From assembly GCA_030041255.1 (NCBI GenBank), contig JASHOF010000033.1:1-37940 (forward strand): a DNA stretch of 37,940 nucleotides, in the 5' to 3' direction. Below, in pieces: positions 17,919 through 27,013 of this stretch. The translations under genes were made by a program, and so were the position numbers. The notes below the pieces were generated by a model. The model was not told where the DNA came from and ran no database searches. It saw only the letters and a program-made list of their open reading frames with translations. Source of the stretch: Acetobacteraceae bacterium. Lineage in GTDB: Bacteria > Pseudomonadota > Alphaproteobacteria > Acetobacterales > Acetobacteraceae. Numbering within the stretch: position 1 is the stretch's first letter; each line of letters opens with the position of its first letter.

Positions 17919-18781
17919 AGCGCGCGGCGGAAGAAGCGTCCGGTGATGCCCTGCGGCAGCAGGCGCAGCAGCAGGACCGCGACGACCAGCATGATGACCT
18001 CGCCCAGCACCGGCGTGGTGAAGTAGGTTCCGAGCGTCGAGACCGAGCCGAGCAGCGCCGAGGCCGACAGGGTGCCGGCCAGCATGGCGGCGCCTCCGGT
18101 CAGCACGGTGATGAAGGCACGCGCGATGTAGAGCGTTCCCATCGTCGGCACGACGCCGGAAAAGGGCGCGATCAGCGCCCCGGCAAGGCCGGAGATCGCG
18201 GCCCCGGCGGCGAACGTCGCCGCATATACCCGGCCCGGAGACACTCCGAGTGCGGCCGCCATTTCCGCGTTCTGCATGGTGCCGCGCGCAATCAGCCCCG
18301 CCGGGGTCAGGCGCAGCACCGCCCAGGTGCCACAGAGCAGCACGATCGCCGCGCCGATCAGGAACAGCCCGTAGCTCGAACTGCGATAGCCGCCGATCGC
18401 GATGCTGCCGAGCGGGGCGGAGAAGCCGCTGACCGAATTGCCGAAGATCATCGTCACGATCCCGATCAGGGCCAGCGAGAGGCCCCAGGTCGCCAGCATC
18501 GTGTCGAGCACTCGCCCATAGAGCCCGCGGATCAGCACCCGCTCGACGGCGGCCCCGATCGCGCCGACGACGATCGGCGCGACCACCAGCATCGCCACCC
18601 AGATGTTCAGCCCTGCCCGCACCGAGATGATGGCGCTGTAGGCGCCGAGCATCAGGAACTCGCCGTGCGCGAGGTTGATGACGCGCATCATCCCGAAAAT
18701 CACCGCCAGTCCGAGGCTGATGATCAGCAAGGTGGCGACGCCGGTCGCCACCTGCAGAAACACCGCGAACGCAAGGTCCAA
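17915..18781 (-). CDS. Branched-chain/urea-type ABC transporter permease (LivH/UrtB-like)
   Basis: This 288-residue permease has the LivH signature GMMRVINLAHGEFLMLGAY near residues 30-48 and ARAFITVLTGGAAMLAGTL toward the end, with about eight hydrophobic segments. It uses a TTG start, supported by GAGG about 8 nt upstream and by the 10-nt gap to the binding-protein gene. It is the first membrane component of the operon and pairs with the LivM-like protein. Confidence 0.88.
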   Translation of the reverse strand: MDLAFAVFLQVATGVATLLIISLGLAVIFGMMRVINLAHGEFLMLGAYSAIISVRAGLNIWVAMLVVAPIVVGAIGAAVERVLIRGLYGRVLDTMLATWGLSLALIGIVTMIFGNSVSGFSAPLGSIAIGGYRSSSYGLFLIGAAIVLLCGTWAVLRLTPAGLIARGTMQNAEMAAALGVSPGRVYAATFAAGAAISGLAGALIAPFSGVVPTMGTLYIARAFITVLTGGAAMLAGTLSASALLGSVSTLGTYFTTPVLGEVIMLVVAVLLLRLLPQGITGRFFRRAL

Positions 18782-18791
18782 GGCCGGGACC

Positions 18792-20027
18792 TCAGAGCTT
18801 CACGTCGATCACGAACTGCTTGTTGGTGTTCGGGTACTTGATCAGGTTGCAGACCGATTGGGTGTCGGACGGCGGCTGGTCGGCGAAGCTCTGCAGCACC
18901 TTGAAGCCGTGATCCTGGCAGACCGCCAGGTAGACGTTCAGCGAGACATGGTTGGTCTGGCCGTCGATCACCGTCTTGCCGGGCGGGCCGTCGTTGGTGA
19001 TGCCGCTCTCCAGCGCCTCGATCACCTGCATGCGGTCGATCGTCTTTGCCTTGCGCACGCCTTCGGCCCAGAGATTGAAGCCGACATAGGTGCGCATCGC
19101 CAGCTCGCCGCCGAGATAGGGCGCGTTCGGGCCCATCTTGGCATGGAACTTCTCGAGGAACGCCTTGTTCGCCGGCGTATCGACCTCCTGGAAATAACTG
19201 AACGCAGCGACGATGCCGTTGCCTTCCTCGGGCGAGAGCACCAGGCTCTCGTTGCCCCCTCCGAACGTGGTCGAGGCCATCTGGATGCGGTTTTTCATCC
19301 CCGCGGCCGCCCACTGGCGATAGAACGAGATGTGGGCGCCGCCGACCAGGGCGGACACGACGACGTCCGGCCTGGCGGCCTGGATCTTCTGGATTGCCGG
19401 GCCGAAATCGGTCACGTTGAGTGGAAAGAAGTCAACCGCAACGACCTCGCCGCCGCCGTCGCGGGCGTACTTGACCACCCATTTGCTGGTGATCTGGCCG
19501 TAATTGTAGTCAGCAGCCAGGACGTAAATCTTCTTGCCCCAGTTCTTCAGGACGTACGGAACCACCTTGTTCACGTTCTGCGCCGGGGTCGAGCCGGTGC
19601 AGAAGCAGTTGCGGTCGCAGACGCCGCCCTCGTACTGGGTGTTGTAGAAATAGAGCGTCCGGTAACGATCGAGAATCGGCCGGATCGCCTCGCGCGAGGC
19701 CGAGGTGATGCCGCCATGCACCACCGCCGCGCGGTCCCTGGTTGCCGCTTCGGTCGCGAACTGGGTGTAGAGCTGGATGTTCGACTGCGGATCGTAGTTG
19801 ATGAGCTTGATCGGGCGGCCGAGCAGCCCGCCCGCTTCGTTGCACTCATCGACCGCGAAATCGAGGCAGGCGATCATCGGCTTGCCGTAGATGTCGAGCC
19901 CGCCCGAGGCGTCGTGGATGCCGACCACCACGATCGGATCGGCGCCGAGCGCGGCGTGGCGCATGATGAACGGTGCGGCGAGCGTGGCCCCGAGCCCGGT
20001 GAGCGCGGTGCGTCGTCGGATGGTCAT
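18792..20027 (-). CDS. Urea/amide-type ABC substrate-binding protein (UrtA/FmdD-like)
   Basis: This 411-residue periplasmic binding protein (type I fold, peripla_BP_5 group) carries a twin-arginine-like signal at the N-terminus (MTIRRRTALTGLG). The segments LYFYNTQYEGG, GSTPAQNVNKVVPYVL, and VLAADYNYGQITSKW are typical of the urea/short-chain-amide binding branch (UrtA, FmdD, AmiC-like) rather than leucine/valine binders. A Cys pair in the GVCDRNCFC stretch might form a disulphide near the ligand cleft. AAAGGAGG lies before the ATG at 20027. It is the first gene of the operon SBP-LivH-LivM-LivG-LivF-amidase. The upstream 269 bp (20028-20296) shows no clear promoter to me. Confidence 0.88.
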   Translation of the reverse strand: MTIRRRTALTGLGATLAAPFIMRHAALGADPIVVVGIHDASGGLDIYGKPMIACLDFAVDECNEAGGLLGRPIKLINYDPQSNIQLYTQFATEAATRDRAAVVHGGITSASREAIRPILDRYRTLYFYNTQYEGGVCDRNCFCTGSTPAQNVNKVVPYVLKNWGKKIYVLAADYNYGQITSKWVVKYARDGGGEVVAVDFFPLNVTDFGPAIQKIQAARPDVVVSALVGGAHISFYRQWAAAGMKNRIQMASTTFGGGNESLVLSPEEGNGIVAAFSYFQEVDTPANKAFLEKFHAKMGPNAPYLGGELAMRTYVGFNLWAEGVRKAKTIDRMQVIEALESGITNDGPPGKTVIDGQTNHVSLNVYLAVCQDHGFKVLQSFADQPPSDTQSVCNLIKYPNTNKQFVIDVKL

Positions 20028-20296
20028 GGTCGTTCCTCCTTTCGGTTCCCGGCGGGGCCGGCGCCCAGGCACCTTGATCTCTCCGCCGCGTTCGCAGCCA
20101 CGATAATCGAGGGCAGCGGATGGCGCCATCCGCCCTCATAGCGGACAGCGATATCGACATCGCGGCGCCGACCCGGAGCGAGGTGGCCCTGGACGGTGAG
20201 CCGCGGGCCATCAGGGCGAGGCGCTTCTCGCGACGCCAGCGATAGCCGGCTCTGCCCGGGCGCCGACAGGACAGGTGGGGAAGGACCTGTTCCCCT

Positions 20297-21820
20297 TCAC
20301 CCGCCATGCTGCGCAATGATCGCCTCGGCCGCGGCCTCGAGCTTTCGGGCGGCGAGAGCGAGCCGCTCTTCGATCGATTGCACCGTCCTTTCGTCCCGCG
20401 CCAGGCTTTCGGCGAAGTGCTGCGCCTGGCGCAGCGACTCCGCGGGCGCCGGGCCGCCCTGCAAGGTCCGCGCGGCCACGAAATGCTGCGGGTCGAGGGC
20501 CTGGCGAATCGTCTCCGCGTCGAGCCCGGCCGGCTGTTCGTGATAAAGCTCTGCCGCCTCATCCAGCAAGGCCGGGGTCACGTCGGCTGGTCCAAAACCC
20601 CGCTCCTCCGACAGCCGAACGAGAATGCCGACGATCTGGTGCGCCGTCCGCCACGGCAGGCCACGCTCGCGCACCAAGGCGCCCGCAAGGTCGGTCGCGG
20701 TCGCCCAATGCCGCCAGGCTTCTTCCCGCATGTGCGGCTTGCGCAGACCCAGCGCCGGCAGCAGCTCGCAGAACCAGCCGAGATCGCGCACGGCATTGTC
20801 GGCGACCCGCCACAGCGTCTCGAGCGCATAGTGCCGCTCGGTGATCGGCAGGCCGGTCGGTCCCTTGAGAGCATGGTACCCGGCCACGAAACAACCGAGC
20901 GCCTCCGCCGAAGCGCCCTTCACCTCGGCCGGGCCAATGACGTTCCTCTTCTGCATCATGATCGAGGATGTGCCGCAGAAGCGGTCCGGTATGTCGAGGA
21001 AGGAGAACTCGGCCGTGCTCCACAGGATGAGATCGTCGGCCCATTTCGCCATCGAATGGTAGAGAATGGCGATCACGGCCGGAACGTCGAGGCTGTCATC
21101 GGCGGTGAGCTCGAGGATCGCATCAGCGCAATTCTCGTGCACCGCGTCGAAGCCGAGCAGCTCGGCCGTGCGGGCGCGATTCACCCGGAAATCCGAGCCG
21201 ACCATGATCGCCGCACCCGCCGGGCTCACGTTGACGCGGCGAAAGGCGCCGGCGAGGCGATCGAAGTCCCGGCCGAGAGTGGCCACCCAGGAGAGCCAGA
21301 GATGAGCCAGTGTCATCGGCTGCGCCTGCTGGCCGAAGGTATAGCCGGGCAGGATGGTGTCGGTATTCCGGCGCGCCAGTTCGATCAGGACGCCGCGCAG
21401 GCGATTGGTGGCTCGCATGACGGCGAGCAGCTTTTCGCGTTGCAGCCAGTTGATCCCGACCGAGCTCAAATCCCCGGAGCTGCGCGCGAGGTGGAAGCGG
21501 CCGGCCACGTCCTCGCCCAGCAGGCGAATGAGGTACTGCTCGCCGGAGTGCAGCCCGCCGCCGGCGTTGCTGCGTGCCTCGACGACGCCTTCGCTTTCGA
21601 TCTTCCTGAGCCCGCCCAGGATCGCCGCCGCCATCTTCGGGTCAAGCAGGCCCTCTTCGGCCAGCATCACCGTGTGCGCCTTGTCGAAGGCATGGACCGC
21701 CGGCTGCAACAGGCGCGTGCGATCGGAATAGAGGCGGCCGAGCGTCGGCAGCATCTCTTCGCGAAGGCGAATTCCTACCTTGCGATAACCGCGATATTCG
21801 GACGATTTCTGCTTCAGCAT
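20297..21820 (-). CDS. Argininosuccinate-lyase-like C-N lyase (aspartase/fumarase superfamily)
   Basis: The 507-residue protein has the superfamily signature around 283-298 (GTSSIMMQKRN followed by PAEVKG) and the segment PGYTFGQQAQPMTLAH (158-172) that corresponds to GYTHLQxAQP in ArgH. In ArgH the His of this segment is the catalytic acid; here it is Phe. The ArgH block HTGRSRND is HLARSSGD. It is therefore unlikely to be housekeeping ArgH and more likely splits another N-succinyl-type or amino-acid adduct to fumarate plus amine. The ATG lies inside the end of the DppF-like gene (7-nt overlap), tying it to the importer operon. The C-terminal extension is helical and possibly coiled coil (from about 460). 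Confidence 0.8.
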   Translation of the reverse strand: MLKQKSSEYRGYRKVGIRLREEMLPTLGRLYSDRTRLLQPAVHAFDKAHTVMLAEEGLLDPKMAAAILGGLRKIESEGVVEARSNAGGGLHSGEQYLIRLLGEDVAGRFHLARSSGDLSSVGINWLQREKLLAVMRATNRLRGVLIELARRNTDTILPGYTFGQQAQPMTLAHLWLSWVATLGRDFDRLAGAFRRVNVSPAGAAIMVGSDFRVNRARTAELLGFDAVHENCADAILELTADDSLDVPAVIAILYHSMAKWADDLILWSTAEFSFLDIPDRFCGTSSIMMQKRNVIGPAEVKGASAEALGCFVAGYHALKGPTGLPITERHYALETLWRVADNAVRDLGWFCELLPALGLRKPHMREEAWRHWATATDLAGALVRERGLPWRTAHQIVGILVRLSEERGFGPADVTPALLDEAAELYHEQPAGLDAETIRQALDPQHFVAARTLQGGPAPAESLRQAQHFAESLARDERTVQSIEERLALAARKLEAAAEAIIAQHGG

Positions 21821-22815
21821 GCGATGATCCCCGGGATGCGTTGAGGTTGCGACTGGATCGGATCTCCGCCGCCTTCCCTGCTGGCGGCGTGATGGCAGGC
21901 GGCGCTGTGGCCGGGCGAAAGTTCCCTGAGCGTCGGCTCGAGCTTTCGGCAGGTCTCGCTCGCCAACGGGCAGCGCGGATGGAAGCCGCACCCGGCGCCG
22001 GCCGCCGAGCCGACCGGCTTCGCGGTTGCATCGCGCGGCGGGCGATCGAGCGAATGGACAACGGCAAGAAGCTGTTGCGTATAGGGATGGAGCGGCGCCG
22101 CCAGCACGCTTTCGGTCGGCCCCCGCTCGGCGATCCGCCCGCGGTACATGACGGCGATGCGGTGCGAGAAGGCGCGTGCGACGTGCATATCGTGCGTGAT
22201 CAGGAGATAGCCGACCCCCCGGCGTGCCTGCATGTCGATCAGCAGATTCAGAAGTTGGGCGCGGATCGAGACGTCGGCACCGGAAAGCGGTTCGTCGGCG
22301 ATGATCACCGCCGGGCGGGGCGCGAGCGCCCGCGCAATGGCAAGACGCTGCCGCTGCCCTCCGCTCAGTTCATGCGGGTAGCGATCGAGATATCCGGAGG
22401 CGGGCTTCAGCATCACTGCCGCCAGCAGTTCTGCCAGTTCCGCATCTCCGGCGCGCTCTCGTCCGGCCCCCTCGATTGCCTGCGAGAGCAGGCCGCGCAC
22501 GGTTCGCCGCGGGTTGAACGAGGCCGCGGGGTCCTGGAAAATCGGCTGTATGCCCCGCCGCGCGCGCCGCAGCGTGCCACCCCGCAGGCGCATCAGCGAC
22601 TGGCCGCGGAGAATGACCTCGCCGGCATCCGGCTCGATCAGCCTGAGGGCAAGCCGCGCCAGGGTCGATTTGCCGGAACCGCTCTCGCCGACCAGCGCCA
22701 CGCATTCGCCGGCGGCGATCTCGAGCGACACATCGATGACCGCGCGAACCGGTGCCATCCCGCGCCCGCGAAACGTCTTCGAAAGGTGCCTGAGCTCGAG
22801 CACGGCCGTGCTCAT
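21814..22815 (-). CDS. Dipeptide-type ABC transporter ATPase (DppF-like)
   Basis: This 333-residue ATPase has Walker A GESGSGKST, signature LSGGQRQRLAIARAL, Walker B VIIADEPLSG and the switch LITHDMH. The C-terminal HPYTQQLL and GCGFHPRCPL blocks are the Oligo_HPY region. It overlaps the preceding DppD-like gene by 4 nt (ATGA) and the following lyase gene by 7 nt. Walker B is followed by GADVS where S/T-ALDVS is usual, a minor variation. It is the second motor subunit of a complete importer whose binding protein and permeases lie upstream. Confidence 0.9.
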   Translation of the reverse strand: MSTAVLELRHLSKTFRGRGMAPVRAVIDVSLEIAAGECVALVGESGSGKSTLARLALRLIEPDAGEVILRGQSLMRLRGGTLRRARRGIQPIFQDPAASFNPRRTVRGLLSQAIEGAGRERAGDAELAELLAAVMLKPASGYLDRYPHELSGGQRQRLAIARALAPRPAVIIADEPLSGADVSIRAQLLNLLIDMQARRGVGYLLITHDMHVARAFSHRIAVMYRGRIAERGPTESVLAAPLHPYTQQLLAVVHSLDRPPRDATAKPVGSAAGAGCGFHPRCPLASETCRKLEPTLRELSPGHSAACHHAASREGGGDPIQSQPQRIPGIIAC

Positions 22816-23807
22816 ATCGCTTCCCGGTGCGCCGGAGCGACAAGCCAGCACCGCGCCCGATGCCCGTTCGCCCCGGCGGGCGACGCCGGCGGCATCGCCT
22901 CGTGGCATCGTGCCATGGCGGCATCGCAACGGGAGAGGAACGGGCACAGCCGGGCGGGCCTCTCCAGCCTCGGCACGTCGCCGCCGATCATGGCGAAATG
23001 CCCGTCCGGCAGGCGGGCCAGGCGCGCGGCCGCGGCCAGCCCCCTGGTGTAGGGATGCGCGGGGTGCGACAGCACCTCGGCGGTGGCGCCCGATTCCACC
23101 GTGTGGCCGGCATACATGATATAAATGCGGTCGCAGTTCCAGCGCAGCACCCCGAGATCGTGGCTGATGAGAAGCATCGCCATGCCGAGTTCGCGGCGCA
23201 GCTCTCGCAGCAGGGTCAGGATCTCGGCCTCGGTCGTGGCGTCGAGGGCAGTGGTCGGTTCGTCGGCGACGAGAAGGCGCGGGCGGCAACCGAGCGCCAT
23301 CGCCAGCATCACGCGCTGGCGCATTCCGCCGGACAGTTCGTGCGGGTAACGCCTGAGCGCGCTTCGCGGCAGCCTGACGAGATCGACCAGCTCGGCTGAG
23401 CGCGCAGGGACGGTGGCGGCGGGGTCGTGCCGCCGCACCGCTTCGCCGATCTGATCGCCGACCCGCATCACCGGATTGAGGAAGCTGAGCGGATCCTGAA
23501 AGACGATCGCCACCGGCTGCCCGCGGACCCGTTCCCAATCCCGGCCCGCAAAGCCGGTCACGTCAACGCCGCCAATGGCGATCCGACCGTTGCGGATCTG
23601 CGCGATCCGTGCCGGGACAAGCCCCAGCAGGACGCGCGCCAGCGTCGATTTTCCGCAACCCGATTCGCCGGCGATGCCAACCGCCTCGCCCTCGGCAACG
23701 CTGAGGCTCGCGTCCTGAACGGCGTGCACGGTCCGGCCCGCGCTCTCGTACGTGACATGCAGGGCGTGGACCTCGAGGATCGCCCCGCCGCCGGCAGCGC
23801 CCGTCAT
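22812..23807 (-). CDS. Dipeptide-type ABC transporter ATPase (DppD-like)
   Basis: This 331-residue ATPase has Walker [10 protein letters not shown], signature [15 protein letters not shown], Walker [13 protein letters not shown] and the switch LISHDLG. The tail has HPYTRGLA followed by a shortened Cys segment (RLCPFLSRC). The stop of the DppC-like gene overlaps its ATG (ATGA). It is a partner of the DppF-like ATPase next to it. It is distinct from the orphan pair at 3.7-5.8 kb, so the window codes for two separate peptide-type motor pairs. Confidence 0.9.
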   Translation of the reverse strand: MTGAAGGGAILEVHALHVTYESAGRTVHAVQDASLSVAEGEAVGIAGESGCGKSTLARVLLGLVPARIAQIRNGRIAIGGVDVTGFAGRDWERVRGQPVAIVFQDPLSFLNPVMRVGDQIGEAVRRHDPAATVPARSAELVDLVRLPRSALRRYPHELSGGMRQRVMLAMALGCRPRLLVADEPTTALDATTEAEILTLLRELRRELGMAMLLISHDLGVLRWNCDRIYIMYAGHTVESGATAEVLSHPAHPYTRGLAAAARLARLPDGHFAMIGGDVPRLERPARLCPFLSRCDAAMARCHEAMPPASPAGANGHRARCWLVAPAHREAI

Positions 23808-24649
23808 CGCGTGGCGCTCCGCGGGCTGAGCAGGTCGGCCAGCGCGTCGCCCAGAAGATTGAAGGCGAGCACGGTCGCCAGGATGGCGAGCCCCGGGAAC
23901 ACCGACAGCCACCAGGCACTGAAGAGGTAGCGCTGGCCGACGCTCAGCATGCGCCCCCAGCTCACGATCGCGGGGCTGGAGAGGCCGAGATACCCGAGTG
24001 ACGCTTCGAGCAGGATCGCGTAACCCACGATCAGCATGCCGAGCGCGATCACCGGCCCGATCGCATTGGGAATGACCTCGCCGAAGAGGATGCGCCATTC
24101 CGGAATGCCGAGGGAGCGCACCGCCGCAATGAAATCGAGCTGCCCGACCCGCAGCACCTCCGCGCGCGCAAGCCGTGCCGTTTGCGGCCAGGAGAGAAGG
24201 GCGATCACCGCAATCACCCGCGTCAACCCGGGCCCGGCCAGGGCGACGATCGCCACCGCGAGGATGAAGGTCGGCATCACCTGGAAGAATTCGGCGATCC
24301 GCATCAGCACGGTGTCGATCAGGCCGCCCACATAACCGGCGATCGCGCCGACCAGGAGCCCGACGACGGTAGTGGCCAGAGCGGCGACAATGCCTACCGC
24401 CAGTGAGACCCGCACGCCCAGGATGAGTTCGGCTACCACGCTGCGGCCGAGATCGTCCGTGCCGAGAAAAGAGGCGCCGCCCGGCGGCAGCATCGGCTGA
24501 TCGGTGAGCGCGAGTGGATGGCGCGGCAGCACTGCCGGGCCGAGGAGGGCGACGACGAGGAGCAGCAGGATGAAGAGCGCGCTTCCGATTCCGGCCGGTC
24601 GTTGAGCCAGGCCGGCAAGCCAGTTCCAGGCGGCGGATCGGCGCCTCAT
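23804..24649 (-). CDS. Dipeptide-type ABC transporter permease (DppC-like)
   Basis: This 281-residue inner-membrane protein has the DppC layout: an N-terminal membrane segment (residues about 20-42), a periplasmic loop ending FLGTDDLGRSV, and then a five-helix permease domain. The EAA coupling motif reads EVLRVGQLDFIAAVRSLGI followed by RILFGEVIPN. It starts at the ATG at 24649, overlapping the DppB-like stop by 4 nt. It forms the pore with DppB. Its opine/peptide-type family includes transporters for small, highly charged compounds, so the ligand need not be a peptide. Confidence 0.9.
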   Translation of the reverse strand: MRRRSAAWNWLAGLAQRPAGIGSALFILLLLVVALLGPAVLPRHPLALTDQPMLPPGGASFLGTDDLGRSVVAELILGVRVSLAVGIVAALATTVVGLLVGAIAGYVGGLIDTVLMRIAEFFQVMPTFILAVAIVALAGPGLTRVIAVIALLSWPQTARLARAEVLRVGQLDFIAAVRSLGIPEWRILFGEVIPNAIGPVIALGMLIVGYAILLEASLGYLGLSSPAIVSWGRMLSVGQRYLFSAWWLSVFPGLAILATVLAFNLLGDALADLLSPRSATR

Positions 24650-25626
24650 GCGCGCACGGCCGCGGCGATCCTCACCCTGGGATCGACCGCCGCGTACAAA
24701 AGATCGGTCGCGAGGTTGGCGAGGACGACGGCAATGGCGGCGAGCAGGAAGATTCCGGAGAGCACCGGGTAATCGCGATTGGCGATCGCGGTCACGAACA
24801 ACCCGCCCAGGCCCGGCCAGGCGAATACCGTCTCGGTGAGAATCGCGCCCGTCAGCGAATAGCCGAAATTGTAGCCGATCACGGTGATCACCGGGATCAG
24901 CCCGTTGCGCAGGACGTGGCGCCACAGCACGGCGCGTTCGCTCAGGCCCTTGGCGCGCGCGGTCAGGACAAAGTCCTGATGCAGCATTTCGACCATGCTC
25001 GAGCGCGCAACCCGCGCCACCACGGCGAGGTAATAGACCGTGATGCAGAAGGCAGGCAGAGCGAAGTGCCTCAGGAAATCGAGCACGGCGCCAATCCCGC
25101 TCCCCGGCTCGCGCAGCGAGCGGATCCCCTCTGCCGGCAGCCAGCCGAGATCGACCGCGAAGATCACGACCAGGATCTGCCCCAGCCAGAAGACCGGGAT
25201 CGAGTAGCCGACCAGGCTCACCGCGGTCAGCGCGCTGTCGAGCATTCTCCCATGCGAAGCGGCGGCGCGCACCGCCATCGCCACCCCGATCAGCGATGCC
25301 AGGATCAGCGACGGCACCATCAGCAAGAGCGTCGTCCCGGCCCGCGCCAGCACGAGCGAGAGCACCGGCTGGCGGCTGAGAAACGAGAAACCGAGATTGC
25401 CGTGCGCCATATTGATGAGATAGAGCCAGAGCTGCACCGGAAGCGGCTGGTCCAGCCCGAAGAGATGCCGCACTTTGCTTACATATTCGGGTGGCGCGGG
25501 AAAATCCCCGACCAGCGCATCGACCGGATTGCCGGGCAAGAGGTGGGTGATGAGGAAAGCGACGATGGCGATCCCGAGCACCATCGCCGCGGCCCAGGCG
25601 AGACGGGCACCGAGGTAGCGGAGCAT
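24646..25626 (-). CDS. Dipeptide-type ABC transporter permease (DppB-like)
   Basis: This 326-residue permease has the DppB start (MLRYLGARL...ITHLLPGNPVD), the conserved GLDQPLPVQLWLYL and GNLGFSF loop, and the EAA region ARSSMVEMLHQDFVLTARAKGL. The late ETVFAWPGLGGL is also typical. It begins 15 nt after the MmgE/PrpD stop and ends overlapping DppC. Nothing is truncated. Confidence 0.9.
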   Translation of the reverse strand: MLRYLGARLAWAAAMVLGIAIVAFLITHLLPGNPVDALVGDFPAPPEYVSKVRHLFGLDQPLPVQLWLYLINMAHGNLGFSFLSRQPVLSLVLARAGTTLLLMVPSLILASLIGVAMAVRAAASHGRMLDSALTAVSLVGYSIPVFWLGQILVVIFAVDLGWLPAEGIRSLREPGSGIGAVLDFLRHFALPAFCITVYYLAVVARVARSSMVEMLHQDFVLTARAKGLSERAVLWRHVLRNGLIPVITVIGYNFGYSLTGAILTETVFAWPGLGGLFVTAIANRDYPVLSGIFLLAAIAVVLANLATDLLYAAVDPRVRIAAAVRA

Positions 25627-25641
25627 GCCGGCGGGCGCCGG

Positions 25642-27009
25642 CTATCCAGCGCCGAGCAGGGCGCCGACCTCGCGGAAATCGGCCACCCGCTCCAGCTCCT
25701 CGATCCTGGTGCGCACTGTGCTGAACGCAGCCTCGCCGATCACCGCTACCGCGGTCCTTTCCGCTTTTTGCAGCAGGAACGTATCGTCGAGCGGCCGGGT
25801 CCATCCCCCGCGCGGCAGGCTCACGTGCCGGCGCCATGTCTTGCCGCTCAGCCCGCGCACTTCGAGATCGGGCTCGCCGGTCGGACCGAGCTCGCGATCC
25901 GCGACGATCTCGACCCGCGGCATGAACGCGGCGATGCCGGGATGATCGCTTTGCAACGGCAGATACTCATCCATCGTCGCCCGCCCGTGCACGGCCGCCA
26001 CGGCGAGGCTGTAGGGCAGGCTGAACTGCGCGTCGAGCAAGGTGCCGATGCGGTGCCGGGCGAATTGCCGTACCGTGCGCGCGGCGCCATGCACGATCAC
26101 GCGCTCGATATCCGCTGCCGCCACGCGATCCTGGTCCATGATGTCGAGCAGCGCCTCGATCGAGCTGTGCAGGCCGCGGCAGCACGGATAGGGCTTGAAT
26201 CCGGAGCGGAGGATGCGGAACTCGCTCCCCAGTCCTGCAACCGTCGCCTCGGGTGTCGCCGCGCTGCCACTATAGGTGCCGTAGAATCCGCCCCATTCCG
26301 CATCCAGAATCGCGCGCGGCCCGACCAGCCCGGCCTCGGCAAGCAAAGCCGCGCTGACGCCGTTCTCGGCTGCCCGCCCGGCGTGAAAACGCTTCGTCAT
26401 CGCGCCGTCGGCAAGGAACGCCCAGACGCCCCCGGCGAACGACCCGGCGATGCCGAGTGCGGAGCAGAATTGCGGCGCGTCGAGGCCGAGGATCAGAGCG
26501 GCCCCGGCCGCGGCGCCGAAGGTGCCGCAGGTGCCGGTCGAATGCCAGCCGCGATCGTTGTGCGCGCGGTAGCCGCCGGCTCCCTCGGTGATCCGTGCCG
26601 CGATGTCGTACCCGGCCGCCAGGGCCAGGATGACCCTCCTGCCGTCAGCGCCGAGCCGTTCCGCAAGCGCTGCAACCGCCGGCACGACGACCGCCCCGGA
26701 GTGCCCGCAGCCCCCGAAATCGTCGAACTCGTAGGCGTGCGCCGCGGTGCCGTTGGCAAGCGCGGCTGCCGCCGGCGGCAATCGTGCCCGCGTTCCCCAC
26801 ACGGTTGCCGAACCGCCCTCGCCGCCGATGATCGCGGCGATGCCGCGCCGGGTTGCCGCCGCGGCATCGGAATCCGCACCTCGCACCCCCACCGCCAGCG
26901 TGTCGAGAAGCGCCCGCTTGGCCATGGCGACGACCGGCCCCGGCAGATCCTCGTACCGCGCACGGCTCCAGAAATCGGCAAGGCGCTCGGTGAGCGAAGG
27001 GCTGGCCAT
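25642..27009 (-). CDS. MmgE/PrpD family protein (possible iminodisuccinate-type epimerase)
   Basis: The 455-residue protein shows the MmgE/PrpD pattern: LLDTLAVGVRG near the N-terminus, ANGTAAHAYEFDD (about residues 80-95), HSGAVVVPAVAALAE, the GWHSTGTCGTFGAAAGAALILG block and FKPYPCCRGLHSSIEALL. Family members include 2-methylcitrate dehydratase, cis-aconitate decarboxylase and iminodisuccinate epimerase. Because it sits between the binding protein and permease genes of an importer operon that also contains an ArgH-like lyase, the epimerase role is the most attractive reading here. It is still inference. ATG at 27009 is chosen; ATG at 27033 would overlap the binding-protein gene by 20 nt. 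Confidence 0.82.
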   Translation of the reverse strand: MASPSLTERLADFWSRARYEDLPGPVVAMAKRALLDTLAVGVRGADSDAAAATRRGIAAIIGGEGGSATVWGTRARLPPAAAALANGTAAHAYEFDDFGGCGHSGAVVVPAVAALAERLGADGRRVILALAAGYDIAARITEGAGGYRAHNDRGWHSTGTCGTFGAAAGAALILGLDAPQFCSALGIAGSFAGGVWAFLADGAMTKRFHAGRAAENGVSAALLAEAGLVGPRAILDAEWGGFYGTYSGSAATPEATVAGLGSEFRILRSGFKPYPCCRGLHSSIEALLDIMDQDRVAAADIERVIVHGAARTVRQFARHRIGTLLDAQFSLPYSLAVAAVHGRATMDEYLPLQSDHPGIAAFMPRVEIVADRELGPTGEPDLEVRGLSGKTWRRHVSLPRGGWTRPLDDTFLLQKAERTAVAVIGEAAFSTVRTRIEELERVADFREVGALLGAG

Positions 27010-27013
27010 GCCG

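Noticed and set aside
20028-20296. Small gene or promoter between the lyase and the urea-type binding protein
   Set aside because: Possible frames give low-complexity Arg-rich peptides and I found no convincing -35/-10 pair; the region remains unexplained.
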